Origin: Secundilactobacillus silagincola
GTDB taxonomy: Bacteria > Bacillota > Bacilli > Lactobacillales > Lactobacillaceae
Assembly (NCBI RefSeq): GCF_002583405.1
Contig: NZ_BCMJ01000008.1
Coordinates: forward strand, 1 to 64,000
Length of the DNA stretch: 64,000 nt
Reading direction: 5' to 3'
The notes under the pieces: generated by a model
Database searches by the model: none
What the model was told of the DNA's origin: nothing
What the model saw: only the letters and a program-made list of their open reading frames with translations
Shown: piece by piece, positions 16,642-24,942 of the stretch
How the letters are laid out: each line of letters starts with the position of its first letter
Numbering within the stretch: position 1 is the stretch's first letter
Made by a program: the position numbers and the translations under genes

Positions 16642-17643
16642 CTAGTGAGTTGATGCGCGTTTCATTAAGCCATATGGCAATAAGACAGTCTTATTTTCCA
16701 CTGGTTCGTTATTCATCAATTTAGTCAGTAACCGCATAGCAACGGCCCCAATATCATACAGCGGTTGAGTAATTGACGACATCTTTGGCCGAACCATTTC
16801 GGTTAGCTTAGTATCGTTACTCGTGATAATCTCAAAGTCTTCAGGAACGTTCAAGCCCGCGTCCGTCACACCATTCATCACACCAGCAGCTAATTCATCG
16901 TCACCAATGACTGCAGCCGTTGCGTTAACTGATTGCAGTGCTGGTTGCAATAGTTGGCCGGCTTTATAAGAATAATCGGTTTCAAAAACCAGTTTCTCAT
17001 CATACCGTAAGCCCGCTTTTTTCAGCGCCTGCTTGTAACCTTTCAGCCGATAGTCCCGGTTAATTGGGTAATCTAAGCTACCAGAAACAAAAGCAACCCG
17101 TTCATTACCATGATCGATCAGGTTCTTAGTGGCTTCCTCTACGGCAGCTGTATAGTCGATGTTAACACTCGGCATTTTATCCTGATCATCGACACAACCT
17201 GCAAGGACGATTGGCGTTTTAGAGCGTTCAAATTCTTTACGAACTTCATCGCTGATGTCGTTGCCCATAAAGACAATGCCATCAACTTGTTTTGCCATTA
17301 AAGTGTTAAGTACCTGCACTTCTTTACGGCCATTTTCATCAGAATTGGTTAAAATAATATTGTATTTATACATCATGGCAATATCATCAATTCCCCGTGC
17401 CAGTGCTGAAAAGTAGATGTTCGTCACATCCGGGATGATGACACCGACAGTCGTGGTCTTCTTACTGGCTAATCCACGTGCTACAGCGTTCGGACGATAA
17501 TCCAAACGTTCAATTACATCTAAGACTTTTTTCCGAGTCGCCGGTTTGACGTTGGGATTCCCGTTAACCACTCTTGATACAGTGGCCATCGACACATCGG
17601 CTTCACGGGCGACGTCATAAATTGTTACGGTCTGTTTATCCAT
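16642..17643 (-). CDS. ccpA: Catabolite control protein A
   Basis: A 333-residue LacI/GalR family regulator. The N-terminal helix-turn-helix is [20 protein letters not shown], followed by the hinge helix [12 protein letters not shown] and a periplasmic-binding-protein-like core ([35 protein letters not shown]). CcpA with HPr phosphorylated on Ser46 binds cre sites and governs carbon catabolite repression. Divergence from pepQ is the classic lactobacillus arrangement. AAAGGG precedes ATG 17643. A perfect cre palindrome at 17733-17748 touches its own -35 box, so it is probably autoregulated. Confidence 0.96.
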   Translation of the reverse strand: MDKQTVTIYDVAREADVSMATVSRVVNGNPNVKPATRKKVLDVIERLDYRPNAVARGLASKKTTTVGVIIPDVTNIYFSALARGIDDIAMMYKYNIILTNSDENGRKEVQVLNTLMAKQVDGIVFMGNDISDEVRKEFERSKTPIVLAGCVDDQDKMPSVNIDYTAAVEEATKNLIDHGNERVAFVSGSLDYPINRDYRLKGYKQALKKAGLRYDEKLVFETDYSYKAGQLLQPALQSVNATAAVIGDDELAAGVMNGVTDAGLNVPEDFEIITSNDTKLTEMVRPKMSSITQPLYDIGAVAMRLLTKLMNNEPVENKTVLLPYGLMKRASTH

Positions 17644-17702
17644 TGCGATAGCCCTTTCTTTATTGGTTTAATTTGTTTTCATTGATTTTCAGTAACTCGT
17701 TA

Positions 17703-17731
17703 AATATATCAGATATATTTTCAGAAATCAA
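17703..17731 (-). promoter_or_regulatory. Promoter of ccpA
   Basis: Minus strand: -35 TTGATT (17731-17726), 17-bp spacer, -10 TATATT (17708-17703), about 60 bp before the ccpA start. The cre at 17733 begins one base upstream of the -35 box. Confidence 0.7.
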
Positions 17732-17732
17732 A

Positions 17733-17748
17733 TTGAAAACGTTTTCAA
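17733..17748. promoter_or_regulatory. cre operator (CcpA binding site)
   Basis: TTGAAAACGTTTTCAA is a perfect 16-bp palindrome and a full match to the consensus WTGNAANCGNWNNCW. It abuts the -35 of ccpA and lies over 320 bp from the pepQ -10 box, so autoregulation of ccpA is the likely role. The remainder of the 17644-18107 gap, apart from the two promoters, shows nothing recognisable. Confidence 0.88.
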
Positions 17749-18070
17749 CTCGATAATACACTCTTCTAAATGACTTTTCAAGACCATAGTGGGAGTTCTA
17801 ACTCTACTAGCAATGACCAAAAATCAAGTCAATCACACCTTGACTACTCAATTAGTTTCTGAAAGTGCTTGTTATAACTGGTTTCATACCCATTTTATGT
17901 ATCAATAAGAATCACCCATTTTCGTGACTTAGATTAGAATAATTCTGTTTTGCAAAATATTTAGTCACCTAGACCATTCTTCTTTTTTTGCGTGTTTCAG
18001 GGTAAATAGCGTCCACTTCCGTTCAATAACTGATGCCCTACAATGATTTCACCGAATGGTTTCCTAAACA

Positions 18071-18079
18071 TGCTATAAT
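18071..18079 (+). promoter_or_regulatory. Extended -10 promoter of pepQ
   Basis: TGCTATAAT: a perfect -10 TATAAT (18074-18079) with TGn extension. The -35 region is poor (ACCGAA at 17-bp spacing). The start codon of pepQ is 29 bp downstream. Confidence 0.65.
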
Positions 18080-18107
18080 AATTGCATCCTAATTCGAGGT
18101 GATTTCT

Positions 18108-19208
18108 TTGTCAAAATTACAACAGGTCCAACAATGGACTGAGCAGCATCACGCTGATTTTACCTATATCAGTGATCCAAGAACCATTCAGTACCTCACC
18201 GGCTTTTACAGTGACCCCATCGAACGGGTCCTGGCACTGATCGTGTTTCCCGATCAGGATTCCTTTATGTTTGCACCTGCCTTAGAGGTTGAAGCCATCA
18301 AAGACACCGGTTTTTCATTTCCTGTATACGGTTACTTAGATCATGAAAATCCTTGGCAGATGATTGCAGACAACGTGAAAAAGCGTGTGACGCGCCCCAC
18401 TGAAATTGCTTTAGAAAAAACGCAACTTTCAGTAGACCGACTTGAACATCTGCAGCAAGTCTTTCCCGACGCCCATTTTAATCAGGATATGACACCTTTC
18501 ATCAATCAGTTGCGAGTGATTAAAACGGCTGATGAAATTGAAAAATTAAAGATTGCTGGCAAGTGGGCCGACTTTGCTTTTGAGAAGGGCTTTGCCGCTG
18601 TTAAAGCAGGACGCACCGAACAACAGGTCGTAGCTGAATTACAGTACGCCTTAATGAAAGAAGGTATCATGCAAATGAGTTTTGATACCCTAGTTCAAGC
18701 CGGTGCACACGCAGCCGAACCACATGGGGCTACTAACGCCACTAAGTTTAAAAACAATGAATTGATTTTGTTCGATCTAGGCACAATTTGGCAAGGTTAC
18801 ATTTCTGATGCATCCAGAACCGTTGCGCTCGGCAAACCAACCGCAAAACAACTTGACATCTATCAAGTCTGCCTAGAAGCACAATTAACTGCACAGGCAG
18901 CTGCTAAGCCCGGTATTACAGCTGCTGAACTAGATAAAGTTGCCCGAGATATTATTACTAAAGCCGGCTATGGCGAGTACTTCATTCATCGTCTCGGCCA
19001 CGGTATGGGGATGAGCGAACACGAATTCCCATCTATCATGGAGGGTAACGACATGGTCCTTCAGCCTGGCATGTGCTTCTCAATTGAACCCGGTATTTAC
19101 ATTCCTGGTGTGGCTGGCGTTCGAATTGAGGATTGTGTCCATATCACTGCAGATGGTTGCGAGCCATTCACGCACACCTCAAAAGAATTAACCTATGTTG
19201 GTGAATAA
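18108..19208 (+). CDS. pepQ: Xaa-Pro dipeptidase PepQ
   Basis: A 366-residue cytosolic M24 family metallopeptidase that splits Xaa-Pro dipeptides released from casein- or protein-derived peptides. The creatinase-like N-terminal domain is followed by the pita-bread catalytic domain with all five metal ligands: LFDLGTIWQGYISDASRTV (two Asp), HRLGHGMGMSEHE (His), SIEPGIY (Glu) and GVRIEDCV (Glu). The start is TTG 18108, six bases after GAGGTG; the GTG in frame at 18099 is part of that ribosome site. It is transcribed away from ccpA. Confidence 0.94.
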   Translation: MSKLQQVQQWTEQHHADFTYISDPRTIQYLTGFYSDPIERVLALIVFPDQDSFMFAPALEVEAIKDTGFSFPVYGYLDHENPWQMIADNVKKRVTRPTEIALEKTQLSVDRLEHLQQVFPDAHFNQDMTPFINQLRVIKTADEIEKLKIAGKWADFAFEKGFAAVKAGRTEQQVVAELQYALMKEGIMQMSFDTLVQAGAHAAEPHGATNATKFKNNELILFDLGTIWQGYISDASRTVALGKPTAKQLDIYQVCLEAQLTAQAAAKPGITAAELDKVARDIITKAGYGEYFIHRLGHGMGMSEHEFPSIMEGNDMVLQPGMCFSIEPGIYIPGVAGVRIEDCVHITADGCEPFTHTSKELTYVGE

Positions 19209-19231
19209 TGAAAACATCACTGAATAACTAG

Positions 19232-19277
19232 TAAAAGACAGCCTACCATCAATTTAATGGTTAGGCTGTCTTTTTTG
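19232..19277. terminator. Bidirectional terminator pepQ / ytxH
   Basis: AAAAGACAGCCTA and TAGGCTGTCTTTT form a perfect 13-bp stem with an inner CCAT/ATGG pair, and T residues follow. It serves pepQ (+) and the convergent ytxG-ytxH pair (-). Confidence 0.88.
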
Positions 19278-19296
19278 ATCAATCATATTTGTTAAA

Positions 19297-19785
19297 TTAC
19301 TCTTGGTTAGTATCATCAGTACTATCTTTGGCGTTATCGTCATTCTGTTGGTCATCTACTGGTGTCGTCGGTTCATCAGCAACATCAGCACCGCCAAAGG
19401 TATCTTCACTGTTTAAGACAATATCATCCGAATCATCATCCGCAGAGGTGGAAACATCCGCCAATTCATCACGTAATGAATCATCTGAGTCTTCATCTGA
19501 ATCCGTCTTTGGCTTTAGCTGTGGATCGGCAGCAAACCTGCTGGCAGCGTCCTTTACCCGATCACTAACAGTCTGAGTTTGATCAGAGAAAGTTTCCTTA
19601 AAGTCGTCCCAAGCATCACTGGCATAAAAAGCGTAGTCCACAGCCCGATCTTTAGCAACGTCCATTTTTTCTTGCAAATCTGCTTTTAGTTCTGCTTTAT
19701 CCTCGTCACTCAAACGATGGTAGGCAACGTGTGCTGCAGCAGCCCCAGCAGCTAACCCAACTAAAAAGCCAAACTTCTTTCCCAT
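19297..19785 (-). CDS. ytxH: YtxH-like protein with acidic tail
   Basis: A 162-residue protein. Residues 4-20 (KFGFLVGLAAGAAAAHVAYH) form a Gly/Ala-rich helix typical of YtxH/general stress proteins. A helical middle follows, then a tail of about 75 residues very rich in Asp, Ser and Thr (DSDEDSDDSL and similar). It is probably membrane-associated with the acidic tail in the cytosol or at the surface. It lies 23 bases after the DUF948 gene, and both are next to ccpA, as ytxG-ytxH are in Bacillus subtilis. AAAGGAG precedes ATG 19785. Function unknown. Confidence 0.72.
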   Translation of the reverse strand: MGKKFGFLVGLAAGAAAAHVAYHRLSDEDKAELKADLQEKMDVAKDRAVDYAFYASDAWDDFKETFSDQTQTVSDRVKDAASRFAADPQLKPKTDSDEDSDDSLRDELADVSTSADDDSDDIVLNSEDTFGGADVADEPTTPVDDQQNDDNAKDSTDDTNQE

Positions 19786-19808
19786 AAGTCAAAAACTCCT
19801 TTCAATCA

Positions 19809-20213
19809 TCAATCCTTATTTTTTCGGCCACGATAAGCGTTAAAAATCGACTCACCAAGTTTAGCAAATAAACTGGTTGTTGCGGTCTTCTTAGCCGTTG
19901 ACTTGACTTTACCCGTTAAATCATGCGTAGCTGAATTTAATTCAGAAACACTCGTCCCCAAATCTGCAGCCGCTTTAAACACCGGATCAATTGTTGCTAC
20001 TTTATGGTTCACATCATCCAATAAACTATTGGCATTCGCTAAAATATCTTCAGCGTGCTTACTGATCACGTCCAAATCTTCAGTCATCGTTTTCACACTC
20101 TTGTTGACCTCACTGAGGGTTCGCACCATCTTCATTAAGAAGGTCCCGATAAATAATACCAAAATTAAAAATGCGATGGCCGCAATCAAACCTGCCACTT
20201 GTCCTGCTGTCAC
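19809..20213 (-). CDS. ytxG: DUF948 membrane protein (YtxG-like)
   Basis: A 134-residue protein with one N-terminal membrane helix (about residues 6-28) and a long amphipathic helix containing DVISKHAEDILANANSLLDD, the DUF948 pattern. Members are general stress-type proteins of unknown function. It starts at GTG 20213 with AAGGAGGGG at good spacing. It is the first gene of a two-gene operon with ytxH, and synteny with the ytxG-ytxH-ccpA region of Bacillus supports the name. Confidence 0.78.
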   Translation of the reverse strand: MTAGQVAGLIAAIAFLILVLFIGTFLMKMVRTLSEVNKSVKTMTEDLDVISKHAEDILANANSLLDDVNHKVATIDPVFKAAADLGTSVSELNSATHDLTGKVKSTAKKTATTSLFAKLGESIFNAYRGRKNKD

Positions 20214-20299
20214 TGTACCCCTCCTTACTTTTTACTGTTAGGTTAAGAATAGCATTGCGAATACTTCGACGCAATATAAACCCACCGGAACAACTGCTT

Positions 20300-20323
20300 T
20301 TTTTGAGCCGAATCTGTTACACT
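20300..20323 (+). promoter_or_regulatory. Candidate promoter of mscS-like gene
   Basis: Extended -10 TGTTACACT (-10 box 20318-20323); the -35 region is a poor CTGCTT at about 18-bp spacing. Confidence 0.4.
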
Positions 20324-20355
20324 AATTGATGAAACTATTTCAAGGAGCGATCGTT

Positions 20356-21207
20356 ATGATATTGACCAGCAACCTCACCCGCTTCATCCAGCACTTCAAC
20401 TGGCAGCACATTGGCGAACAGATTGCCACAACAGTCTTTCAGCTTTTGCTTGTCACCATCGGACTACTGCTGGTTGACTGGATTGGTAAAAAAATTATTC
20501 GGCATTTATTTAAACGTTACCGAAAAAACAAGTTCGTTGAAGGTTCATCAAACCGTGTAGATACTATGTTTACCTTAGTGATGAACATTTTCCAATATAC
20601 GATTATTTTCTTTTGGATTTATGCGCTGCTATCATTCATGGGCGTCCCCGTTGGTACGTTGATTGCCGGGGCTGGTATCTTTAGTCTAGCTTTAGGTCTT
20701 GGCGCACAGGGCTTTGTTTCGGATATTGTCACCGGTGCGTTTATTTTGATGGAAGACCAAATCAACGTTGGTGATTCAGTCAAAATTGGTACGGTGGAAG
20801 GTACCGTATCCGCCGTTGGTATCCGGACTACCCAAGTCATCAGTGCGGACGGTACTTTAAACTTCATTCCCAACCGTAATATTACCATCGTCAGCAATAA
20901 ATCCCGTCATGAGATGCGAGCCATGGTGCAGATCCCCATTTTTCCTGACTCGCCCATTGACCAGATCAACGACATCATTGAAAAAGTGAACCAAACCGTA
21001 CCAGCACAGTTTCCAACAATCACTCAAGCACCCACAAATATGGGGACGGTGCCCTTAACAAACGGTCAAGTGGTCATTCAAGTTGTCACCTTTACGCAGC
21101 CGGGTGAACAGTTTGACGTTCAGCACAAACTGCTGTCTGCTTACTTAAAGGCCATCAATGACGCCAATATTGAACTGCCAACAATTTACCATAACGATGC
21201 CAAGTAA
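20356..21207 (+). CDS. Small-conductance mechanosensitive channel (MscS family)
   Basis: A 283-residue membrane protein: helices near residues 25-45 and 70-90, then the pore helix TM3 with the Gly/Ala pattern AGAGIFSLALGLGAQGFVSDIVTG, followed by the beta domain (LMEDQINVGDSVKIGTVEGTV, FIPNRNI). MscS-type channels open under membrane tension and release solutes on osmotic downshock. The start is ATG 20356, with AGGAG eight bases upstream, in preference to the in-frame ATG at 20329. It is a single gene between its own promoter and a strong terminator. Confidence 0.9.
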   Translation: MILTSNLTRFIQHFNWQHIGEQIATTVFQLLLVTIGLLLVDWIGKKIIRHLFKRYRKNKFVEGSSNRVDTMFTLVMNIFQYTIIFFWIYALLSFMGVPVGTLIAGAGIFSLALGLGAQGFVSDIVTGAFILMEDQINVGDSVKIGTVEGTVSAVGIRTTQVISADGTLNFIPNRNITIVSNKSRHEMRAMVQIPIFPDSPIDQINDIIEKVNQTVPAQFPTITQAPTNMGTVPLTNGQVVIQVVTFTQPGEQFDVQHKLLSAYLKAINDANIELPTIYHNDAK

Positions 21208-21231
21208 TGAACAATTTAACTCGACAAATCA

Positions 21232-21291
21232 CAAAAAACAGTAACGACGAATATCCCTAAACTAAGGGGATATCCATCGCTACTGTTTTTG
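21232..21291. terminator. Bidirectional terminator mscS / cbpB
   Basis: A long hairpin: AAAAAACAGTA (left) pairs with TACTGTTTTTG (right) and an inner ATATCCCT/GGGGATAT stem is present. It lies between convergent genes. Confidence 0.85.
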
Positions 21292-21341
21292 TATACCTAT
21301 AATGATTAAGCACAATTCATAGCGTAAACTCGTGCATGATC

Positions 21342-21836
21342 TTAACGGCCACTATTATTTTCCACCGACTTCAGTAACGGTTGAACATCATACTGTTCGG
21401 AAAAATTATGGGCTAAATAATTCATCCGCTTCAATAGCTCACGACGGGTAATAATGCCAGTAAAGGTTTTTTCATCTGAAACTACTGGTACAAAATTATC
21501 GTCGATCAGTAAATGCATAATCTCTTCTAAATCAGTTGGATCCTCAATCGAACGAAAATCAGTTTGCATCACGTCGGCCACTGTCAGTCGACGTAAGTTT
21601 TCTGACGCCACGTGATCCGTGTCCAGCATGTGCTCCGTAATCATTGACAGCGAAACTAACCCGCAGAGGTGCTGGTCATTGTCTAAAACTGGTACTTTAG
21701 AGTAACCGACCTTCGTCAGCACCAAAAAGGCGTGGTAACAATCATTTTTTACCATGACATTGGCAACGAGATTAGCTGGAATAATTAAATGATCATGGTC
21801 AGCCATAATCATTTTTTTAATTGGTTCATCAATCAT
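21342..21836 (-). CDS. cbpB: CBS-domain cyclic-di-AMP-binding protein CbpB/DarB
   Basis: A 164-residue cytosolic protein made of two CBS motifs (about residues 22-70 and 84-145), with the family phrases HAFLVLTKVGYSKVPVLD and VADVMQTDF. The Bacillus and Listeria relatives DarB/CbpB bind cyclic di-AMP and, when free, stimulate the (p)ppGpp synthetase Rel. It closes the operon murI-rdgB-yfcE-cbpB, and its start at 21836 has only a distant AAAGG; the N-terminus agrees with the family. Confidence 0.85.
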   Translation of the reverse strand: MIDEPIKKMIMADHDHLIIPANLVANVMVKNDCYHAFLVLTKVGYSKVPVLDNDQHLCGLVSLSMITEHMLDTDHVASENLRRLTVADVMQTDFRSIEDPTDLEEIMHLLIDDNFVPVVSDEKTFTGIITRRELLKRMNYLAHNFSEQYDVQPLLKSVENNSGR

Positions 21837-21858
21837 TCTTGGAATTCACTTTACCTTT

Positions 21859-22377
21859 CTAGCGTTGGAATTGCTGATGAAGCTGAGCAACTTTCTTCAA
21901 TTCACGATCATAAAAATCAACGCGCATTTGATCAGGCAAAACCTCGATGATGGCAAAAGTACCGCCAATCGATGCATATTCACCCCGTGGCAGGGAAATA
22001 CTGCCGGGATTAACATAGAGACGCCCTTGCGACATTTCAGCTGCTAACCGATGAGTATGCCCGAACAGCACTACCGATGCGCCGATCTCGCGAGCTTTAA
22101 GATCTAATCTGGTCAAACTCATGCTAACGTCGTATAAATGCCCATGCGTCATAAAAATCTTTGTGCCGTCAACCATCTGCTGAACTTCATTGGGAAAATC
22201 CGTACCGAAATCGTTATTGCCTTTAACAACCTGGACACCCTTGAACAGTGGATCATCCTGCGTCATTTCCGAATCACCGCAATGGAAAATAGCATCCACT
22301 TGATGACCATAAGCTTCAAAAATGGTCTGCAGAATTTCCCGGTCACCATGATTATCACTAACAGCTAACAGTTTCAT
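21859..22377 (-). CDS. YfcE-type phosphodiesterase
   Basis: A 172-residue metallophosphoesterase with the motif set KLLAVSDNHGD, AIFHCGDSE, VVKGNNDFG, FMTHGHLYDV and VLFGHTHRLAAE. It acts on phosphodiester or phosphomonoester substrates in the cytosol; the natural substrate in this family is unsettled. The start is ATG 22377, one base after the rdgB stop and preceded by GGGAG; the reading upstream to 22401 lies inside rdgB. Fixed neighbour of rdgB and murI in lactobacilli. Confidence 0.88.
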   Translation of the reverse strand: MKLLAVSDNHGDREILQTIFEAYGHQVDAIFHCGDSEMTQDDPLFKGVQVVKGNNDFGTDFPNEVQQMVDGTKIFMTHGHLYDVSMSLTRLDLKAREIGASVVLFGHTHRLAAEMSQGRLYVNPGSISLPRGEYASIGGTFAIIEVLPDQMRVDFYDRELKKVAQLHQQFQR

Positions 22378-22378
22378 G

Positions 22379-22981
22379 CTACTTCTCCCACCAATCATCA
22401 AACTGAATCATCATTTTTTGCGTAGCCCGGCCTCGATGACTGATGGCATTTTTTTCAGCGTCACTCATTTCTGCCATGGTTTTTCCTTTTGACGGAACGT
22501 AAAACAACGGATCATAGCCAAAGCCGTTCTCACCGCGAGACGCAATTAAAATTTCACCATGTACTTCACCGTCTACTACTAACTTTAAACCATTGGGCTT
22601 AAGCAAAACTAAAGTGGTGTGGAAAGTTGCCTGTCGTTTATCAGCAGGTACGTTCTTCAGGTTATTCAATAATTTAGCATTGTTAGCAGCATCATCGTGA
22701 TCACCGGCATATCGTGCTGAGTATATCCCAGGTTCGCCATTTAAAGCAGCCACTTCTAGTCCTGAATCATCAGCTAGAACTGGCAACTGTGTGTGATCAG
22801 CAATAGCTTTGGCTTTGATGGTGGCATTCTCTTCAAAAGTAGCCCCGGTTTCTGCAATCTCACCCACGTCGGGATAATCCGCTAAGGTTTTAATCGTAAT
22901 TCCCTTCGGTGCAAGCATCTCGGAGAATTCCCGTGCTTTACCTTGATTACGAGTAGCAATCACTAATGTATTAGGCTTCAT
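22379..22981 (-). CDS. rdgB: XTP/dITP diphosphatase (RdgB/HAM1)
   Basis: A 200-residue nucleotide pool cleaner that converts dITP, dXTP and their ribo forms to monophosphates, preventing mutagenic incorporation. Signatures: IATRNQGKAREF near the N-terminus, DYPDVGEIAETGATFEENA, LADDSGLEV, GEPGIYSARYAG and GFGYDPLFYVP, plus SHRGRA near the end. Length is typical. ATG 22981 overlaps the end of murI by eleven bases, which shows translational coupling. Confidence 0.95.
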   Translation of the reverse strand: MKPNTLVIATRNQGKAREFSEMLAPKGITIKTLADYPDVGEIAETGATFEENATIKAKAIADHTQLPVLADDSGLEVAALNGEPGIYSARYAGDHDDAANNAKLLNNLKNVPADKRQATFHTTLVLLKPNGLKLVVDGEVHGEILIASRGENGFGYDPLFYVPSKGKTMAEMSDAEKNAISHRGRATQKMMIQFDDWWEK

Positions 22982-23822
22982 GACTGGACTCCTTTAGTTT
23001 CAAATCGCCGTATTCCTCCAGCTGTTCAACTGGAACGTGGCTAACATTCAGTTCAGATAGTTGTAACCAGTCCTTAGCAATGGCACTGAAACTGTTAACA
23101 TCACCCGTAGTATAAAACTTAGGACGCTCAGACTGGCTGCTAGTATTCAACAGGCCTTCATCAGCCAAAAGTTGTTTGACAACGCCTACCGTCTCCATCC
23201 CAGAATCAACTAACGTCACATCTGCCCCCATCGCTGAACGAATTGAGTCGATAAGTAACGGAAAATGCGTGCACCCTAAAATCAAAGTATCTACTGGATG
23301 CGCTTTAAAATACTGTAATTGATCAGCAACAAGCTGATTTGTTTGTGGATCATGATACTTATCTGCTTCCACCGCTGTCACGAAGTCGGGACAAGCTAGA
23401 CCCTCAATCGAAGCATTTGGGGCTAAGTGACTAATGGCGCTCTGATAAGCGTGGCTCTTGATCGTTCCCTCAGTAGCAATCACACCAATGTGCTGGCCAG
23501 TTGAAACCTTAACTGCGGTCTGACTGCCAGAATCGATGACGCCAACTACGGGAATCGATAGCTTAGCCTGTAAAATCGGTAACGCTGCTGCGGTAGCAGT
23601 ATTACAAGCAAGTACCAGCGCCTTAATGTGCTGGTCTAATAAGAAGCCCGCAATTTGCTGAACAAAGTGGGCAACTTCTTCAGTTGGGCGAGGGCCATAA
23701 GGTAACCGTGCCTGATCGCCTAAAAAGACAATTGATTCGTTTGGAAGTTGTTTGAGAGCTTCTTTAATAACGGTTAGACCGCCAACACCGGAATCTAAAA
23801 AACCAATCGGTTGAGATGTCAT
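22971..23822 (-). CDS. murI: Glutamate racemase
   Basis: A 283-residue cytosolic enzyme that supplies D-glutamate for peptidoglycan. Both catalytic cysteines are present in their motifs, VLACNTATAAALP and LILGCTHFPLL, with GFLDSGVGGLTV at the N-terminus and GDQARLPYGPR. ATG 23822 lies six bases after AAGGGAG; a GTG one codon earlier is also possible. First gene of the murI-rdgB-yfcE-cbpB operon. Confidence 0.95.
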   Translation of the reverse strand: MTSQPIGFLDSGVGGLTVIKEALKQLPNESIVFLGDQARLPYGPRPTEEVAHFVQQIAGFLLDQHIKALVLACNTATAAALPILQAKLSIPVVGVIDSGSQTAVKVSTGQHIGVIATEGTIKSHAYQSAISHLAPNASIEGLACPDFVTAVEADKYHDPQTNQLVADQLQYFKAHPVDTLILGCTHFPLLIDSIRSAMGADVTLVDSGMETVGVVKQLLADEGLLNTSSQSERPKFYTTGDVNSFSAIAKDWLQLSELNVSHVPVEQLEEYGDLKLKESSHEA

Positions 23823-23856
23823 CACAATCTCCCTTTCAAATATATCTTGAAACTAC

Positions 23857-23885
23857 ATTATTATCCTTTTTAACACCGGAAGCAA
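23857..23885 (-). promoter_or_regulatory. Promoter of murI operon
   Basis: Minus strand: -35 TTGCTT (23885-23880), 17-bp spacer, -10 AATAAT (23862-23857), 35 bp before the murI start. Confidence 0.5.
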
Positions 23886-23920
23886 GAAATCTCAGTTTTT
23901 TTTAAGTTCCGTTAATTATC

Positions 23921-23948
23921 TTGCAATTTAAGCACATTCCATTGTAAT
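23921..23948 (+). promoter_or_regulatory. Promoter of yslB
   Basis: -35 TTGCAA (23921-23926), 16-bp spacer, -10 TGTAAT (23943-23948), 36 bp before ATG 23984. Confidence 0.5.
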
Positions 23949-23983
23949 CTTAACGTAATAGAAAAGTGAATGGAGAACACCTC

Positions 23984-24469
23984 ATGAATAATCAGATTTA
24001 CGCACATTATCTTTCAGATCCCGAAAGCACCCCACTTTTTGGTAAAGCTCTCTTTCGAGACGTTGTTTTAAACGATCTATTGGGCGCCGATGCAGGTAGT
24101 ATTGCTTACTGGGAAGGCAAGCAGCTGGCAAGAAGGTTCATCCTAGGAAGTATCCAAGATCTCGTTTTATTTTTCCAGCAAGCTGAACTCGGTGATCTGA
24201 TGCTACAAAAACAAACGGCTAAGGAATGGCAGTTTACACTTAGTGGAAAGCCCGTTACCAGCCGGCTTTCTTTACAGCCAGATGCCACTTTTTCACTGGA
24301 AGCCGGTTTTTTGGCACAAACTGCTCAACAAATGGTTGGCGTCATCGCCGAAACCGAAATGGGTGAAAAGCCAAAGCGAGCTGAAGGCATCAGCCTGATC
24401 GTTCACTTAGATCCTAAAGACGCGATTTCAGATCCGCAAGAATTAGACGCAATGAAAATCATCGATTAA
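23984..24469 (+). CDS. yslB: YslB family protein (DUF2507)
   Basis: A 161-residue cytosolic protein of the YslB (DUF2507) family, with FGKALFRDVVLNDLLG and YWEGKQLARRF near the N-terminus. The fold is related to small-ligand-binding (V4R-like) domains, but no function has been set. ATG 23984 follows GGAG by eight bases; the upstream in-frame ATG 23966 overlaps that ribosome site. Divergent from murI, as its relative is close to racE and ysnA in Bacillus. Confidence 0.82.
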   Translation: MNNQIYAHYLSDPESTPLFGKALFRDVVLNDLLGADAGSIAYWEGKQLARRFILGSIQDLVLFFQQAELGDLMLQKQTAKEWQFTLSGKPVTSRLSLQPDATFSLEAGFLAQTAQQMVGVIAETEMGEKPKRAEGISLIVHLDPKDAISDPQELDAMKIID

Positions 24470-24481
24470 CAAGTATGAAAC

Positions 24482-24535
24482 TAAAAAAATGGTCCCCTTA
24501 TCAGCATACCAACTGATAATGGAACCATTTTTTTG
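24482..24535. terminator. Bidirectional terminator yslB / trxA
   Basis: AAAAAAATGGT pairs with ACCATTTTTTT and an inner TTATCAG/CTGATAA stem lies inside. It ends yslB (+) and trxA (-). Confidence 0.87.
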
Positions 24536-24550
24536 ATGCCTCACTGCGCT

Positions 24551-24868
24551 TTAAGCTTCAACGTATTGTGACAGTAATTGCTTTAATTGATCCTTGCTGT
24601 GATAGCCAACGATCGTATCCACTACTTGACCGTCCTTTTTCACAAGAAGGGTTGGGATACTCATAATACCGAATTTTTGTGGTGTATCTGGATTAGCATC
24701 AACATCCATCTTGTTGAATGTTACGTCATCCATTTCACTAGATAGTTGTTCAACTACGGGTGATTGCATCCGGCAAGGACCACACCAAGTTGCCCAAAAA
24801 TCAGTAAGTGTAACACCCTTCGATGTATCGTCTTCAAAAGTTTTATCAGTCGTTTCTGCAACAGCCAT
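24551..24868 (-). CDS. trxA: Thioredoxin
   Basis: A 105-residue cytosolic thioredoxin with the redox site WATWCGPCRM (Cys-Gly-Pro-Cys), the core Asp in LTDFWA and the cis-proline loop MSIPTLLV. It reduces disulfides in enzymes such as ribonucleotide reductase and is itself reduced by thioredoxin reductase. AGGAGGGATTG precedes ATG 24868. It has its own promoter and lies after mutS2, a conserved neighbour. Confidence 0.95.
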   Translation of the reverse strand: MAVAETTDKTFEDDTSKGVTLTDFWATWCGPCRMQSPVVEQLSSEMDDVTFNKMDVDANPDTPQKFGIMSIPTLLVKKDGQVVDTIVGYHSKDQLKQLLSQYVEA

Positions 24869-24903
24869 AAAACAATCCCTCCTTTATTTGTTTACCTTTA
24901 GTA

Positions 24904-24931
24904 AGTGTATCAGATTTTCTCAAAAGAACAA
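24904..24931 (-). promoter_or_regulatory. Promoter of trxA
   Basis: Minus strand: -35 TTGTTC (24931-24926), 16-bp spacer, -10 TACACT (24909-24904), 36 bp before the start codon. Confidence 0.55.
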
Positions 24932-24942
24932 GTATTTAGCGT

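Noticed and set aside
19289-19576. Ser-rich plus-strand ORFs opposite ytxH
   Set aside because: They are the complement of the Asp/Ser-rich tail and arise from its biased codons.
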